The position numbers and the translations under genes are program-made. Below the pieces are notes generated by a model, which searched no databases, had not been told where the DNA came from, and was given only the letters and a program-made list of their open reading frames with translations. From Brevibacillus_H sp041920465 (GTDB lineage: Bacteria > Bacillota > Bacilli > Brevibacillales > Brevibacillaceae), in assembly GCA_041920465.1 (NCBI GenBank), contig JBHGXW010000009.1:78344-142343 (forward strand): a DNA stretch of 64,000 nt, written 5' to 3'. Shown here piece by piece: positions 7,852 through 16,730 of the stretch (position 1 is its first letter; every line of letters begins with the position of its first letter).

Positions 7852-9555
7852 TTACTCCACTTTAAACTTGCTCACTTCCTCCTGAAGATGGTTCGCGATT
7901 TTTGCCAGCAGCTCTGAATGCTCAACCATCCGATCGACCGCAGCTAATTGATCCTGCGCCGATGCCGATACATCCTCCGATGACGCAGCGGTTTGTTGAA
8001 TAATGCTGGCGATCATTTCCGTAGCACTTAATACACCGTCCATCATCGATGCAATCTGATCAAAAATTTGCAGCATCTCTTTGACGCTGATCTCTGTTCG
8101 CTCCACTTGATTCACGATATTGGAAAGCGCATCTTTGCCCATCTGAATAATGCTGACCTGCTGTTCGACGGCATCCAGGTTGCTTTCCATCGTTCTGACC
8201 GTAACGGAGGTCTCAGCTTGAATATCCTTAATCAATTCCGTGATCTGCTGCGCCGCTTGAGTTGATTGTTCTGCCAGCTTGCGAACTTCATCAGCCACAA
8301 CAGCAAACCCTTTGCCTTGTTCTCCTGCCCTTGCCGCTTCAATCGCCGCGTTAAGCGCGAGCAGGTTGGTTTGATTGGAGATATTGGTAATGACCGTAAT
8401 AATGCCGCCGATTTCGTCCGACCGCTTCCCTAACTTCTGGATAGAATCCGTAGCAAAACGAACCGTGTTGGTAACCGCGCTCAGATGCTGAATCGCCTTG
8501 GTAATCGCATCCTCGCCACGGCGTGCTTCCTGAGTGGATTCTACCGCCATATTCACCGTTAACTGGGCGCGTTCGTCCCCGTTATACACTTCCCGCTTCA
8601 CATTTTCAACCAGATTGAGAACGGTGCTTGCTTGATCTGCTTGTTGGGAGGAGCCATCAGCTACCTCGTGGATGGCGATGGCGATTTGATTGGCTGATTC
8701 TCCGGTCAAACTGGCTGCTTTTCTCAGATCCTGACTATTGCTGTGCAATTGGGTGGATGTATCCTTTACGTCTTTAACCAGTGCCGCCAAATTGGAGACC
8801 ATTCTGTTGAAGTTCTGGGCTAACTCTCCGATCTCGTCCTTGCTCTTCACGTTAAGCGACGCAGCGGTAAAATCTCCGCCAGCAACACGGTTGACGTGTT
8901 CGATTACACGCTTAATCGGTCTTACGGTGGCCCGAACAATCAAGAAAGTGATCAGCGCCGCTACGAAAGGAAGGATGCTGCCGATCATGATCGTGCCCTT
9001 CATCATCTCCCAGGTTCTATCGGTTAAAATATTGGCGTCAAAATCAATGGCGTTAATCGCAATAATCTCTTTCGTTGGATCGTGATCCTTGAAAATAGGG
9101 GCATAACCCGTAATGCGTTCCATTCCGCCAAACGTGTATACATCAGAATACTCGGGATGCTTCATGCTTTTGACCATGTCAAAGGCGGCTTGATCGACGA
9201 AAAACTGATCTCCCGCTTTGATCCCCTGCTTCTGCAATGACTCGTCAGCAGCCAAAACTTTGCCGTCCAGGGAGAGAATGTAATGATCCTTGAAAATGGG
9301 CTTCTTGGCGATGGTCCAACTAATCGCTTTCTCTACTTTCTCTCTGACGGAGTCATCACCGCTGGCTAACTTCCCAACATCGTCAGGACTAATGATCCCG
9401 GTGGTTATGTTGGCGCAGCCGATCAGTTCTACTCCAGCCGCTTTCTTAACCTGATCATAGCTGGTGACATAGCTGACAATTGTTACGAAACCAATGCTGA
9501 TCAAGACAATCGATAATACAATCAATGCAATCTTACCGGTAATACCAATTCTCAT
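7852..9555 (-). CDS. Methyl-accepting chemotaxis protein
   Basis: A 567-residue chemoreceptor. The first membrane segment is at residues 8-30, an extracytoplasmic single-Cache-like sensor domain spans about 35-185, and the second membrane segment is near 188-208. HAMP follows (PIKRVIEHVNRVAGGDF), then the signalling coiled coil. The hairpin tip is intact: NQTNLLALNAAIEAARAGEQ then GKGFAVVADEVRKLAEQS. Receptors of this type relay ligand binding to CheA/CheW. No chemotaxis genes are nearby, so it is an orphan receptor of unknown ligand. The start codon has AGGGGG just upstream. Confidence 0.95.
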   Translation of the reverse strand: MRIGITGKIALIVLSIVLISIGFVTIVSYVTSYDQVKKAAGVELIGCANITTGIISPDDVGKLASGDDSVREKVEKAISWTIAKKPIFKDHYILSLDGKVLAADESLQKQGIKAGDQFFVDQAAFDMVKSMKHPEYSDVYTFGGMERITGYAPIFKDHDPTKEIIAINAIDFDANILTDRTWEMMKGTIMIGSILPFVAALITFLIVRATVRPIKRVIEHVNRVAGGDFTAASLNVKSKDEIGELAQNFNRMVSNLAALVKDVKDTSTQLHSNSQDLRKAASLTGESANQIAIAIHEVADGSSQQADQASTVLNLVENVKREVYNGDERAQLTVNMAVESTQEARRGEDAITKAIQHLSAVTNTVRFATDSIQKLGKRSDEIGGIITVITNISNQTNLLALNAAIEAARAGEQGKGFAVVADEVRKLAEQSTQAAQQITELIKDIQAETSVTVRTMESNLDAVEQQVSIIQMGKDALSNIVNQVERTEISVKEMLQIFDQIASMMDGVLSATEMIASIIQQTAASSEDVSASAQDQLAAVDRMVEHSELLAKIANHLQEEVSKFKVE

Positions 9556-9681
9556 AGATACCCCCTATTGATCTCGTAAGCAGCACTCCAGAATATCACG
9601 GAATTTGGCCAGGAATTCCAATCTGTCTACTGCTATGAATATTTTCATAAATCCGCCATTCCAAGCTAAAAAGATTACGCT

Positions 9682-9716
9682 AAAAAAAAGAGACCAGTTA
9701 CCCTGCATAACTGGTC
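9682..9716 (-). terminator. Terminator of the nosDYF operon
   Basis: A perfect nine-base-pair stem (GACCAGTTA/TAACTGGTC) is followed on the minus strand by TCTTTTTTTT. It lies about 180 bases after nosF. The rest of the gap between 9556 and 9893 shows no gene. Confidence 0.85.
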
Positions 9717-9893
9717 GGTTGCACTACTAGCTCCCTGCCATCCAAGTGCCCAACATACAGATGGCAAATCATTGCTTCCACTATTCTATCAATAACTATA
9801 TGGTAATTATTACTATACAATTTACCATTTTTCGACGAGAAAAAATAGCCAGCTTGTCGAAAAAACACAAAATTGCCACTCGTTTCGAGCGGC

Positions 9894-10580
9894 TTACCTA
9901 TCTCTTGTGAACAGCTTCGCAAAGAACAGTTGATCAAACGGATATCCAGCTTCCTTCCATGCATGAACCGGCGAATCATCGATAAGCCTTCCTTCATTAA
10001 AAAGAATAATCCGGTCTGCCAGATCAATCACATCATGCAGCACATGGGAAGAAAATATGATCGTTTGGCCCGCTTGTTTGCAATTCAGCAGAATTTGTTT
10101 CCATAACGCAATCCAAAATGGGTCAAGACCGTTGCTGGGTTCATCCAGAAGCAAGAGAGGAGGTTCGCCCAAAAGAGCTTGTGCCAGGAGCAACCGCTGC
10201 TGCATTCCTTTGGAGAAGGTTGAAATCGGCTTCTCAGCCACCCCGGTCAGGCCTACCGTCTCCAGCTTGTCGCTTACCTCATGTTCCCCGCAATGCTTCA
10301 GCTTGGCCATGAAGCAGAGAAACTCTTTTGCCGTGACTTTACCGGGAAAATTCAAGGAATCAGGCATGTAGCCGATACGCAAATCTTGAGACCGATTGAT
10401 CGAACCACCGGAAGGTTGCAAAACGCCTGCGATGATTTGGATCAAGGTGCTTTTGCCTGCCCCGTTCCCCCCGCACAACGATACACACTCTCCGGCTTCG
10501 AAGGTTATACTGATCCTCTCCAGGGCCGAATGATTGCGATAGCTTTTAAAAATATCCTTTCCTTCCCAAATCCTAGCCAC
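9894..10580 (-). CDS. nosF: ABC transporter ATPase NosF
   Basis: A 228-residue ABC ATPase. Walker A is GGNGAGKST, the signature is FSKGMQQRLLLAQALL, Walker B is LLLLDEPSNGLD and the switch His is in SSHVLHD. GTG at 10580 overlaps the nosY stop by eight bases and is preceded by GGAGAG. Together with NosY and the periplasmic-type NosD it forms the complex that delivers sulfur for maturation of the CuZ centre of nitrous oxide reductase. Assignment as NosF rests on gene order. Confidence 0.85.
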   Translation of the reverse strand: MARIWEGKDIFKSYRNHSALERISITFEAGECVSLCGGNGAGKSTLIQIIAGVLQPSGGSINRSQDLRIGYMPDSLNFPGKVTAKEFLCFMAKLKHCGEHEVSDKLETVGLTGVAEKPISTFSKGMQQRLLLAQALLGEPPLLLLDEPSNGLDPFWIALWKQILLNCKQAGQTIIFSSHVLHDVIDLADRIILFNEGRLIDDSPVHAWKEAGYPFDQLFFAKLFTRDR

Positions 10581-11400
10581 GGTTTTCTCTCCTCTCAAGG
10601 AAGCGTTGTCCCAAACCAAGCGGCAATCCAAGCCAGAGCAGCAGAATCCCGGCAACTGTCAATAAGAAGCAGTAGAAGTCTTTCATGCCGGCAGACCAGG
10701 GATAGAACAATGGGCCGTAAATACCGCCATCTCCCATGGCCATGACGAAGACAACCCGCAAGAGATCAGCCGGATTCAGCGAGATCAGCACCATAGCCGA
10801 TACCGCAACAATACGCGCAGGAATCAAGGGAAGAATGACAACAATCAGCATTCCGTACAAGAGTACGGAGAAGAACCAGACGACCAGGCTGCTGAAAATG
10901 GCGGTTATTCTGCTGTTCACCAGACTCCCGATCAAACATCCCAATGCCATGTAAACATAAGCAAGCAAAAGACTGAATAACAGAAAAAGAGAAAACAAAA
11001 CAATGTCAGACTCACCGGTAATGAGAGAAAACAACAGCCCTCCTGCTCCGTACCCGAGACAGATAGAGACGGTAAGGGAGACGGACAATCCCGTAAACTT
11101 GCCGCAAAGATAGGCAGACGAGCGGATCGGCAAGGAACGGAGCAGTAACAGCAAGCCGTCAGAGCGATCACCCGCAACGGATACAGAACCAAGCAAGAGA
11201 GAGATAATCGGGATCAGATAAAGAGAGAGATTCATCAGAGAGGAGACTTCCCTGCTGAATCCTTCATGGCCTGTGCCGCTAAACGTATAAACGGCTGCAT
11301 ATAACAACAGCGCGGAAAGAACGGCAAACAGTCCGGCAAATCCCGCTATCCATCTATTTTTACGGGCAAGCCCCAATTCAAACAAAATCAACTCTTTCAA
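10573..11400 (-). CDS. nosY: ABC permease NosY
   Basis: A 275-residue membrane protein with about six hydrophobic segments, of the ABC-2 type seen in NosY. The TTG start at 11400 overlaps the nosD stop (TTGA), with GGAGG upstream. The 3' end overlaps nosF. It should form the membrane channel of the NosDFY complex. The sequence is low in recognisable motifs, as usual for NosY, and the call depends on its place between nosD and nosF. Confidence 0.82.
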   Translation of the reverse strand: MKELILFELGLARKNRWIAGFAGLFAVLSALLLYAAVYTFSGTGHEGFSREVSSLMNLSLYLIPIISLLLGSVSVAGDRSDGLLLLLRSLPIRSSAYLCGKFTGLSVSLTVSICLGYGAGGLLFSLITGESDIVLFSLFLLFSLLLAYVYMALGCLIGSLVNSRITAIFSSLVVWFFSVLLYGMLIVVILPLIPARIVAVSAMVLISLNPADLLRVVFVMAMGDGGIYGPLFYPWSAGMKDFYCFLLTVAGILLLWLGLPLGLGQRFLERRENRG

Positions 11401-12734
11401 TTGTCATCTTTCCTCCTTCCGGCAGCAGATACGTTGCCTTGCATCATACTTTGGCGATAGATGAGAGTGCTGCCGATCAGCAGTGACAGGCAAAGCAGGT
11501 TAAACGAAGCTGTCGTCCTCTCCGATCCGGCATCCGCCAATTGTTTTCCTTCCTTCTCAGGTCTGATTAACGGATGAGGATCGACAATCTGACGGGAAGC
11601 AGCCAATGTCTCCATAAGCGAATGAGCAGGCCCGGCAAAAAGAATCTGCAGGGCGGGAGTCTTATTCACCCAGGCAAAGAGCAGTTCTTTGCCGGCGTAA
11701 CCAACCTCACCAATCTGATCTCCGGTAAGATCAAGCCCGTCATAATCATCCCAATAGTTGCCGACTCCTTGGTCGCTGAATGCTTCAGGTGACACATTCT
11801 GCTCCATAACCACTTGCTGCACATTGCCGATGAGTGAATTGCGGCTGATTTTGGACGATTGCAGCGGCCCGAATATATTCATCCCGACCGAGTTGGAAGA
11901 AATGGTGTTAGCCTCAATACTGCTTCCCGATACAGAGTCGATTCCGATTCCGTGAGTGTTGTCAGAGAACAAATTGTGATGGACATGGCAGGATTGACAA
12001 TGGAACAACAGCATCCCATATCCGCGGGTATCCCGCTCTTTTACGAAACGATTCTCTTTGAACACGCTGTCCTTCGTCTCCATCACCATCGCACCGGTTA
12101 CGCTGTTGTTCACTTCATTGGCTTGAAACTGATTGCGCCCTGCATACATCAGATGGAAGCCGTACCGCGAGCCCGTTATAACGTTTTGCGTGATCAGGTT
12201 GTCGTAGGCGTTATCGAAGTATATTCCGTCCTGGACACTGGCCATCCGGTTTCCCGTGATGATGTTTTTGCCGCTATGATCAAGCTGTATGCCGTTTCCC
12301 CGTTTGGATACAGGCAAATCGGCTTCTCCGCTCATCATGTTGTTGGTGATCCGATTTCCTTTACTTGTCAGATATACACCGTTATGCACCTTTGCGAGAG
12401 TTACACGGTCAATCGTGGTTTGATCCCCTTCCACCCGAATTCCGCTGTCTTTCCCCGTTAAGCCTGAGTTCGTGATGGTCAGGTTGCCAAGAAGGACGCC
12501 TTTTGCCGTAATAGTGACGACGCTGCCCTTCCCGTTTCCCTGGACTACCGTCTTGCTGCCTCCCGTAAGAGTGATCGGCTTATCAATATGAATCGGCCCT
12601 TGATATACTCCATCCAGTAAGGTGATCACCTCATGTGGAGATGCATGGTCAATCATCTCCTGCAAGGAAGCTTCGGCATGAACACTTCCTGAAGAAAAAA
12701 AAAGAAGGATCAGGATCAGTAGAACACCCCGCAT
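11397..12734 (-). CDS. nosD: Copper-enzyme maturation protein NosD
   Basis: A 445-residue extracytoplasmic right-handed beta-helix protein. A cleavable signal peptide occupies residues 1-20 (LLILILLFFSSGSVHA). About 300 residues of NosD/CASH repeats follow, with recurring GNxI, DGIYF and NLITxN units and the family hallmark GNYWDDYDG. A C-terminal membrane anchor lies near 415-435. NosD works with NosF and NosY in assembly of the CuZ cluster of nitrous oxide reductase. No nosZ or nosL is present: the region upstream is occupied by a GNAT gene on the other strand. GGAGGGG precedes the start. Confidence 0.9.
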   Translation of the reverse strand: MRGVLLILILLFFSSGSVHAEASLQEMIDHASPHEVITLLDGVYQGPIHIDKPITLTGGSKTVVQGNGKGSVVTITAKGVLLGNLTITNSGLTGKDSGIRVEGDQTTIDRVTLAKVHNGVYLTSKGNRITNNMMSGEADLPVSKRGNGIQLDHSGKNIITGNRMASVQDGIYFDNAYDNLITQNVITGSRYGFHLMYAGRNQFQANEVNNSVTGAMVMETKDSVFKENRFVKERDTRGYGMLLFHCQSCHVHHNLFSDNTHGIGIDSVSGSSIEANTISSNSVGMNIFGPLQSSKISRNSLIGNVQQVVMEQNVSPEAFSDQGVGNYWDDYDGLDLTGDQIGEVGYAGKELLFAWVNKTPALQILFAGPAHSLMETLAASRQIVDPHPLIRPEKEGKQLADAGSERTTASFNLLCLSLLIGSTLIYRQSMMQGNVSAAGRRKDDN

Positions 12735-12812
12735 GATGCATCCCCTCCTTTTTCCAACCTTATCATTTTTTCCTTGAATGCTTATGACCCACTCGGGCTA
12801 TACACCTGTGAA

Positions 12813-12840
12813 CAAATTTTGAAAACGAATTTTGAAAACA
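12813..12840. repeat. Direct repeat between nosD and the GNAT gene
   Basis: AATTTTGAAAAC occurs twice in tandem with a period of about 14 bases, in the divergent promoter region. It could be a regulator site for either gene; no factor can be named. Confidence 0.4.
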
Positions 12841-12875
12841 CATCATGAAACATGTATTCTTTCAATTTAGAAAAT

Positions 12876-12884
12876 TGGTATAAT
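12876..12884 (+). promoter_or_regulatory. Extended -10 promoter of the GNAT gene
   Basis: TGGTATAAT is a perfect extended -10 element 63 bases before the chosen ATG. The -35 region is poor. Confidence 0.55.
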
Positions 12885-12947
12885 AAAGGTAGTTCTATTA
12901 AAAATCAGCCTTACTCCCATGAGAAATCGGTAAGAAAGGGGGTTCCC

Positions 12948-13817
12948 ATGACAATTGACGGCTTGGTCAGAAAACAAGGATTAGCTGAAGAAGAATTAAA
13001 CCAAATCAATAACCTTGCCAGCCTGTGTGATCAGTTCGAACAGATACAGCTAAAAATTAACCGTGATATGTTACGTAACCGTCCCACGAATGAAACCAAT
13101 GATTTTCTCTATTATCGGAACGGGGAGTTAATCGGATTTCTCGGGATTTATGTATTCCGGTCTACTGAAGCCGAAGTAAGCGGTATGGTGCATCCCGATT
13201 ACCGCAGGCAAGGCATATTCCGTTCGTTAGTCTCCGAGGCTGTCCAGGAATGCAAACAAAGAGAGCTCCCGAAAATCATTTTTATTTGCCACAACCGTTC
13301 CCAGTCGGGGAAACACTTCGTTGATGCACTCGGGGCAACCTATTCATTCTCCGAGTATTGGATGGAATGGCAGGAGCAAGAGAACAGAACTGTGCAAACG
13401 GCAAATAACATCTCCCTTCGCCCTGCTTCTACGGAAGATGCGGAAGTCCTTATGAAGCTGAATATGTCGGGTTTTAATATGACAGAGGGAGATGCTAGGG
13501 AATACGTGTCGAAAACGATAGATTCCTCGTCCGATAAAACCTATATCGCAATTCTCGATGATCAGCCAATCGGCAAAATCAGCATCTTGGCGGATAGAGA
13601 AAATGCGTTCATCTTCGGCTTCTGTGTGGCCACAGAACACCAGCGGCGAGGATACGGCAGACAAATCTTGCAGTTGACAATCGATAGGCTGCTGGAGAAA
13701 AAGCCCCAAAAACTCGCGTTGGAGGTAGCCGTCGAAAACAAACATGCCTTAACCCTGTATCAATCCTGCGGGTTCCAGGAAACTGGCGCCAATGATTACT
13801 ACGAAATCACCTTGTAA
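12948..13817 (+). CDS. Tandem-GNAT acetyltransferase
   Basis: A 289-residue protein made of two GCN5-related N-acetyltransferase domains. The first has VHPDYRRQGIFRSLV (about residues 75-90) and the second FCVATEHQRRGYGRQIL (about 220-237), each carrying the acetyl-CoA pyrophosphate loop, followed by the usual ALTLYQSCGF near the end. ATG at 12948 follows a GGGGG run; the frame is open further upstream but overlaps the promoter. The acetyl acceptor cannot be predicted. It is a single-gene unit ending at a strong terminator. Confidence 0.88.
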   Translation: MTIDGLVRKQGLAEEELNQINNLASLCDQFEQIQLKINRDMLRNRPTNETNDFLYYRNGELIGFLGIYVFRSTEAEVSGMVHPDYRRQGIFRSLVSEAVQECKQRELPKIIFICHNRSQSGKHFVDALGATYSFSEYWMEWQEQENRTVQTANNISLRPASTEDAEVLMKLNMSGFNMTEGDAREYVSKTIDSSSDKTYIAILDDQPIGKISILADRENAFIFGFCVATEHQRRGYGRQILQLTIDRLLEKKPQKLALEVAVENKHALTLYQSCGFQETGANDYYEITL

Positions 13818-13857
13818 GCAAAAAGCCCTTCTCTGCTGATTGGAGAAGGGCTTTTGC
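13818..13857. terminator. Bidirectional terminator
   Basis: The hairpin AAAAGCCCTTCTC / GAGAAGGGCTTTT lies between the converging GNAT gene and cysA. Confidence 0.85.
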
Positions 13858-13898
13858 GATTACATGAGGTCCAAGCTGGGAAGGAAAAATTTGCGCCA

Positions 13899-14984
13899 TT
13901 ATCGAATGGCACCTGCATGGGCTAACGGCGTTTCCGCGGTGTCGGGGGAACCGGCTGTCGCTTGGTACGGGGTTTGAAAAATGCGAAGGTTTTTAATGGC
14001 AACGTACACGGTATCGTGGCTTTTTATCCCCATTTCCTTGTACCGTTCATGACTCAATTCCACTTCAAACAAATCGCCGGTATCCGCTCTTTTGCATTCC
14101 AGACGAATCGTCGGGCCGATCGGGTAAACATGCTGAATGATGGACTCAATCCATTGTTTGCCATGATAAACCAGGGATACCTCCAGTTCATGAGGACGGA
14201 CATAGCCGACGGCAGATGAATCAATTCCGGAATGGACTTCCTGACTGTTTCCGTTGAAGCGGTTCACCCTGCCCAGGAAGCTGTACACAAACGGGTTCAC
14301 GGGATAATGATAAACCTCTTCCGGCGTACCCACCTGCTCGATCTGCCCCTGGTTCATAATCACTACTCTGTCCGCCATCTCCAGCGCTTCTTCCTGGTCA
14401 TGAGTTACGAAAACGGTAGTAATATGCAGTTTCTCATGAAGCTGTCTCAGCCAACGCCGCAATTCCTGACGCACTTTGGCATCCAGGGCGCCAAACGGCT
14501 CATCGAGCAGCAGCACTTTCGGCTCTACTGCAAGCGCCCTCGCCAACGCTACCCGCTGCCGCTGGCCTCCTGACAATTGGGAAGGATAGCGGTTTTCCAA
14601 ACCCTCCAATTGAACCAGCTTTAGCAGTTCATGCACCCGTTCGCTGATCTGCTGTTTGCCAGGCCGTTCTTTACGGTTTTTCACCTGCAGCCCAAAAGCA
14701 ATATTGTCAAAGATGGTCATGTGGCGAAACAAAGCATAATGTTGAAAAACAAAACCTACCTGCCGCTTGCCAACCGGCTGAAAAGTCGTATCTTCCCCAT
14801 GAAAGAGAATGCTTCCGGAATCTGTTTCTTCCAAGCCGGCAATAATGCGCAAAAGCGTTGTCTTGCCGGAACCGGACGGACCCAGGAGGGCAACAAGCTC
14901 ACCTGTTTCAATTTTCAGGTTGGTATTGTGCAGCGCCGGATAGTTACCGTACGCTTTGGAGATATTCTTCACTTCGATACTCAT
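13899..14984 (-). CDS. cysA: Sulfate/thiosulfate ABC transporter ATPase CysA
   Basis: A 361-residue ATPase. Walker A is GPSGSGKTT, the Q-loop is VFQHYALF, the signature is LSGGQRQRVALARALA, Walker B is VLLLDEPFGALD and the H-loop is VTHDQEEA. A C-terminal TOBE-like regulatory domain follows, with YVRPHELEV. It powers sulfate import through CysT and CysW with the binding protein encoded upstream. The first 41 bases overlap the end of cysW in another frame, so the two are translated in a coupled way. Confidence 0.93.
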   Translation of the reverse strand: MSIEVKNISKAYGNYPALHNTNLKIETGELVALLGPSGSGKTTLLRIIAGLEETDSGSILFHGEDTTFQPVGKRQVGFVFQHYALFRHMTIFDNIAFGLQVKNRKERPGKQQISERVHELLKLVQLEGLENRYPSQLSGGQRQRVALARALAVEPKVLLLDEPFGALDAKVRQELRRWLRQLHEKLHITTVFVTHDQEEALEMADRVVIMNQGQIEQVGTPEEVYHYPVNPFVYSFLGRVNRFNGNSQEVHSGIDSSAVGYVRPHELEVSLVYHGKQWIESIIQHVYPIGPTIRLECKRADTGDLFEVELSHERYKEMGIKSHDTVYVAIKNLRIFQTPYQATAGSPDTAETPLAHAGAIR

Positions 14985-15852
14985 TGGTCAGCTCCCCCTG
15001 TTCATATTCCTGATTTTCAGCCAGTTTTTTATTCGTCATCCATTCCACCAAACTTTTGACGATCAGTGTCACTATAGCCAGTACGGCCAAGAGGGACGCA
15101 ACGGCGAATGCGGCAACAAAATTATACTCGTTGTACAGAATTTCCACATGCAAAGGGATGGTATTGGTTAATCCGCGAATATGTCCGGAAACAACGGACA
15201 CCGCCCCGAATTCCCCCATTGCCCGTGCGCTGCTCAGAATCACTCCGTAGAACAGCCCCCATTTGATATTGGGCAGCGTAATTCGCCAAAACGTTTGCCA
15301 ACCGCTTGCTCCAAGCGTAAGAGCAGCTTCTTCCTCTTCTGATCCGCTTGCCTGCATCACGGGGATCACTTCGCGAACAACGAAAGGAATGGTAACAAAC
15401 AGGGTGGCAAGAATGATTCCCGGCACATTAAAGATAATCTGCCAATCATGCGATTCCAGCCAATCGCCGAGAACACCCTGATCGCCAAACAAGAGAACAA
15501 AGATTAATCCGGATATAACCGGCGAAACGGCAATTGGCAGATCAATCAACGTAAGCAACAAATTTTTTCCGCGAAATTCAAATTTGGCGATCACCCATGC
15601 CGCCGATACGCCAAATATCAGGTTTAGGGGAACCGTAACAGCCGTGACCAAGAGCGTCAATTGAATGGCGGATAATGCTTCCGGCTCGGTGATGGCCGCG
15701 GTGTATGCTTCCAGTCCGTTTTCCAGTGCTTTGGCAAAGACGGCGACAAGCGGAATGATCAGAAAAAATCCCAAAAACGCCAGAGCAATGCCGGTCAACA
15801 GCCATCGCAAGAAGGTTCCCGATTGTGCAGTATGATGATTTTTGGCTTGCAT
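14944..15852 (-). CDS. cysW: Sulfate ABC transporter permease CysW
   Basis: A 302-residue permease with six predicted membrane segments and the EAA loop EEEAALTLGASGWQTFWRI. The motif GVILSSARAMGEFGAVSVVSG is typical of CysW. It pairs with CysT. Its charged C-terminal tail (EYEQGELTNEYRSEEYLQSVR) extends 41 bases over the start of cysA, an unusually long overlap. Confidence 0.93.
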   Translation of the reverse strand: MQAKNHHTAQSGTFLRWLLTGIALAFLGFFLIIPLVAVFAKALENGLEAYTAAITEPEALSAIQLTLLVTAVTVPLNLIFGVSAAWVIAKFEFRGKNLLLTLIDLPIAVSPVISGLIFVLLFGDQGVLGDWLESHDWQIIFNVPGIILATLFVTIPFVVREVIPVMQASGSEEEEAALTLGASGWQTFWRITLPNIKWGLFYGVILSSARAMGEFGAVSVVSGHIRGLTNTIPLHVEILYNEYNFVAAFAVASLLAVLAIVTLIVKSLVEWMTNKKLAENQEYEQGELTNEYRSEEYLQSVR

Positions 15853-15870
15853 ACAATCCGTTCCCTCCTC

Positions 15871-16707
15871 TTAATGGATTTGAAATCTCTTGCCGCTTCT
15901 CCATTGGAGAAAGTTGATGACTAGCAGCAAGAGAAAGGATGCGCCCAGCATGACACTGGCAATCGCAGTCGCCCCGGCATAGTCAAACTGCTCTAATTTG
16001 GTCATGATCAACAGCGGAGCAATCTCCGTTTTCAAAGGCATATTCCCCGAAATAAACACGACCGATCCATACTCCCCGATTGCTCTGGCAAACGCTAACG
16101 TGAAGCCGGTCAATACCGCCGGAAGCAAGTGCGGAATGATGACGCGGCGAAAAGTCTGCCAGCGATTGGCCCCTAAGATGGCTGCCGCTTCCTCATACTG
16201 CCGATCCAAATCCTCCAGTACCGGCTGAACGGTGCGAACCACAAAAGGCAGCCCTATAAACGTTAGAGCCAAAATCACCCCCAGCGGCGTATAAGCCACT
16301 TTGATCCCCAAATGATCCAGGTATTGGCCGATCCAACCGTTGGGGGAATAGATGGCTGTCAGTGAGATACCCGCTACAGCCGTCGGCAAGGCAAACGGAA
16401 GATCAACAAGACCGTCAATGACACGTTTGAACGGGAACGGATACCGTACGAGAACCCAAGCCACCAACAAGCCAAAAATTGCATTCAAGCCTGCGGCTGT
16501 CAAAGAAGCGTAGAAACTCAGCCAGTAAGAAGCCAGGACACGTTCTGCCGTGATCGTCGCCCAGAACTGCGCCCAGGTAAGCGAGGTTGTTTTGGCAAAC
16601 ATAACGGCTAACGGTATCAGCACGATCAGGCACAAATAAAAGACAGAGTAGCCCAAAGTCAGCCGAAATCCTGGTAAAATGCTATAACGCGTGCGTATTC
16701 CTTTCAT
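15871..16707 (-). CDS. cysT: Sulfate ABC transporter permease CysT
   Basis: A 278-residue permease with six membrane segments and the EAA loop EEAAAILGANRWQTFRRV. FARAIGEYGSVVFISGNMP is diagnostic for the CysT (CysU) half of the sulfate channel. It lies 18 bases upstream of cysW and 23 bases downstream of the binding-protein gene, so it belongs to one transcript. Confidence 0.93.
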   Translation of the reverse strand: MKGIRTRYSILPGFRLTLGYSVFYLCLIVLIPLAVMFAKTTSLTWAQFWATITAERVLASYWLSFYASLTAAGLNAIFGLLVAWVLVRYPFPFKRVIDGLVDLPFALPTAVAGISLTAIYSPNGWIGQYLDHLGIKVAYTPLGVILALTFIGLPFVVRTVQPVLEDLDRQYEEAAAILGANRWQTFRRVIIPHLLPAVLTGFTLAFARAIGEYGSVVFISGNMPLKTEIAPLLIMTKLEQFDYAGATAIASVMLGASFLLLLVINFLQWRSGKRFQIH

Positions 16708-16730
16708 GATGAATGATCCTCCGTAAAACC

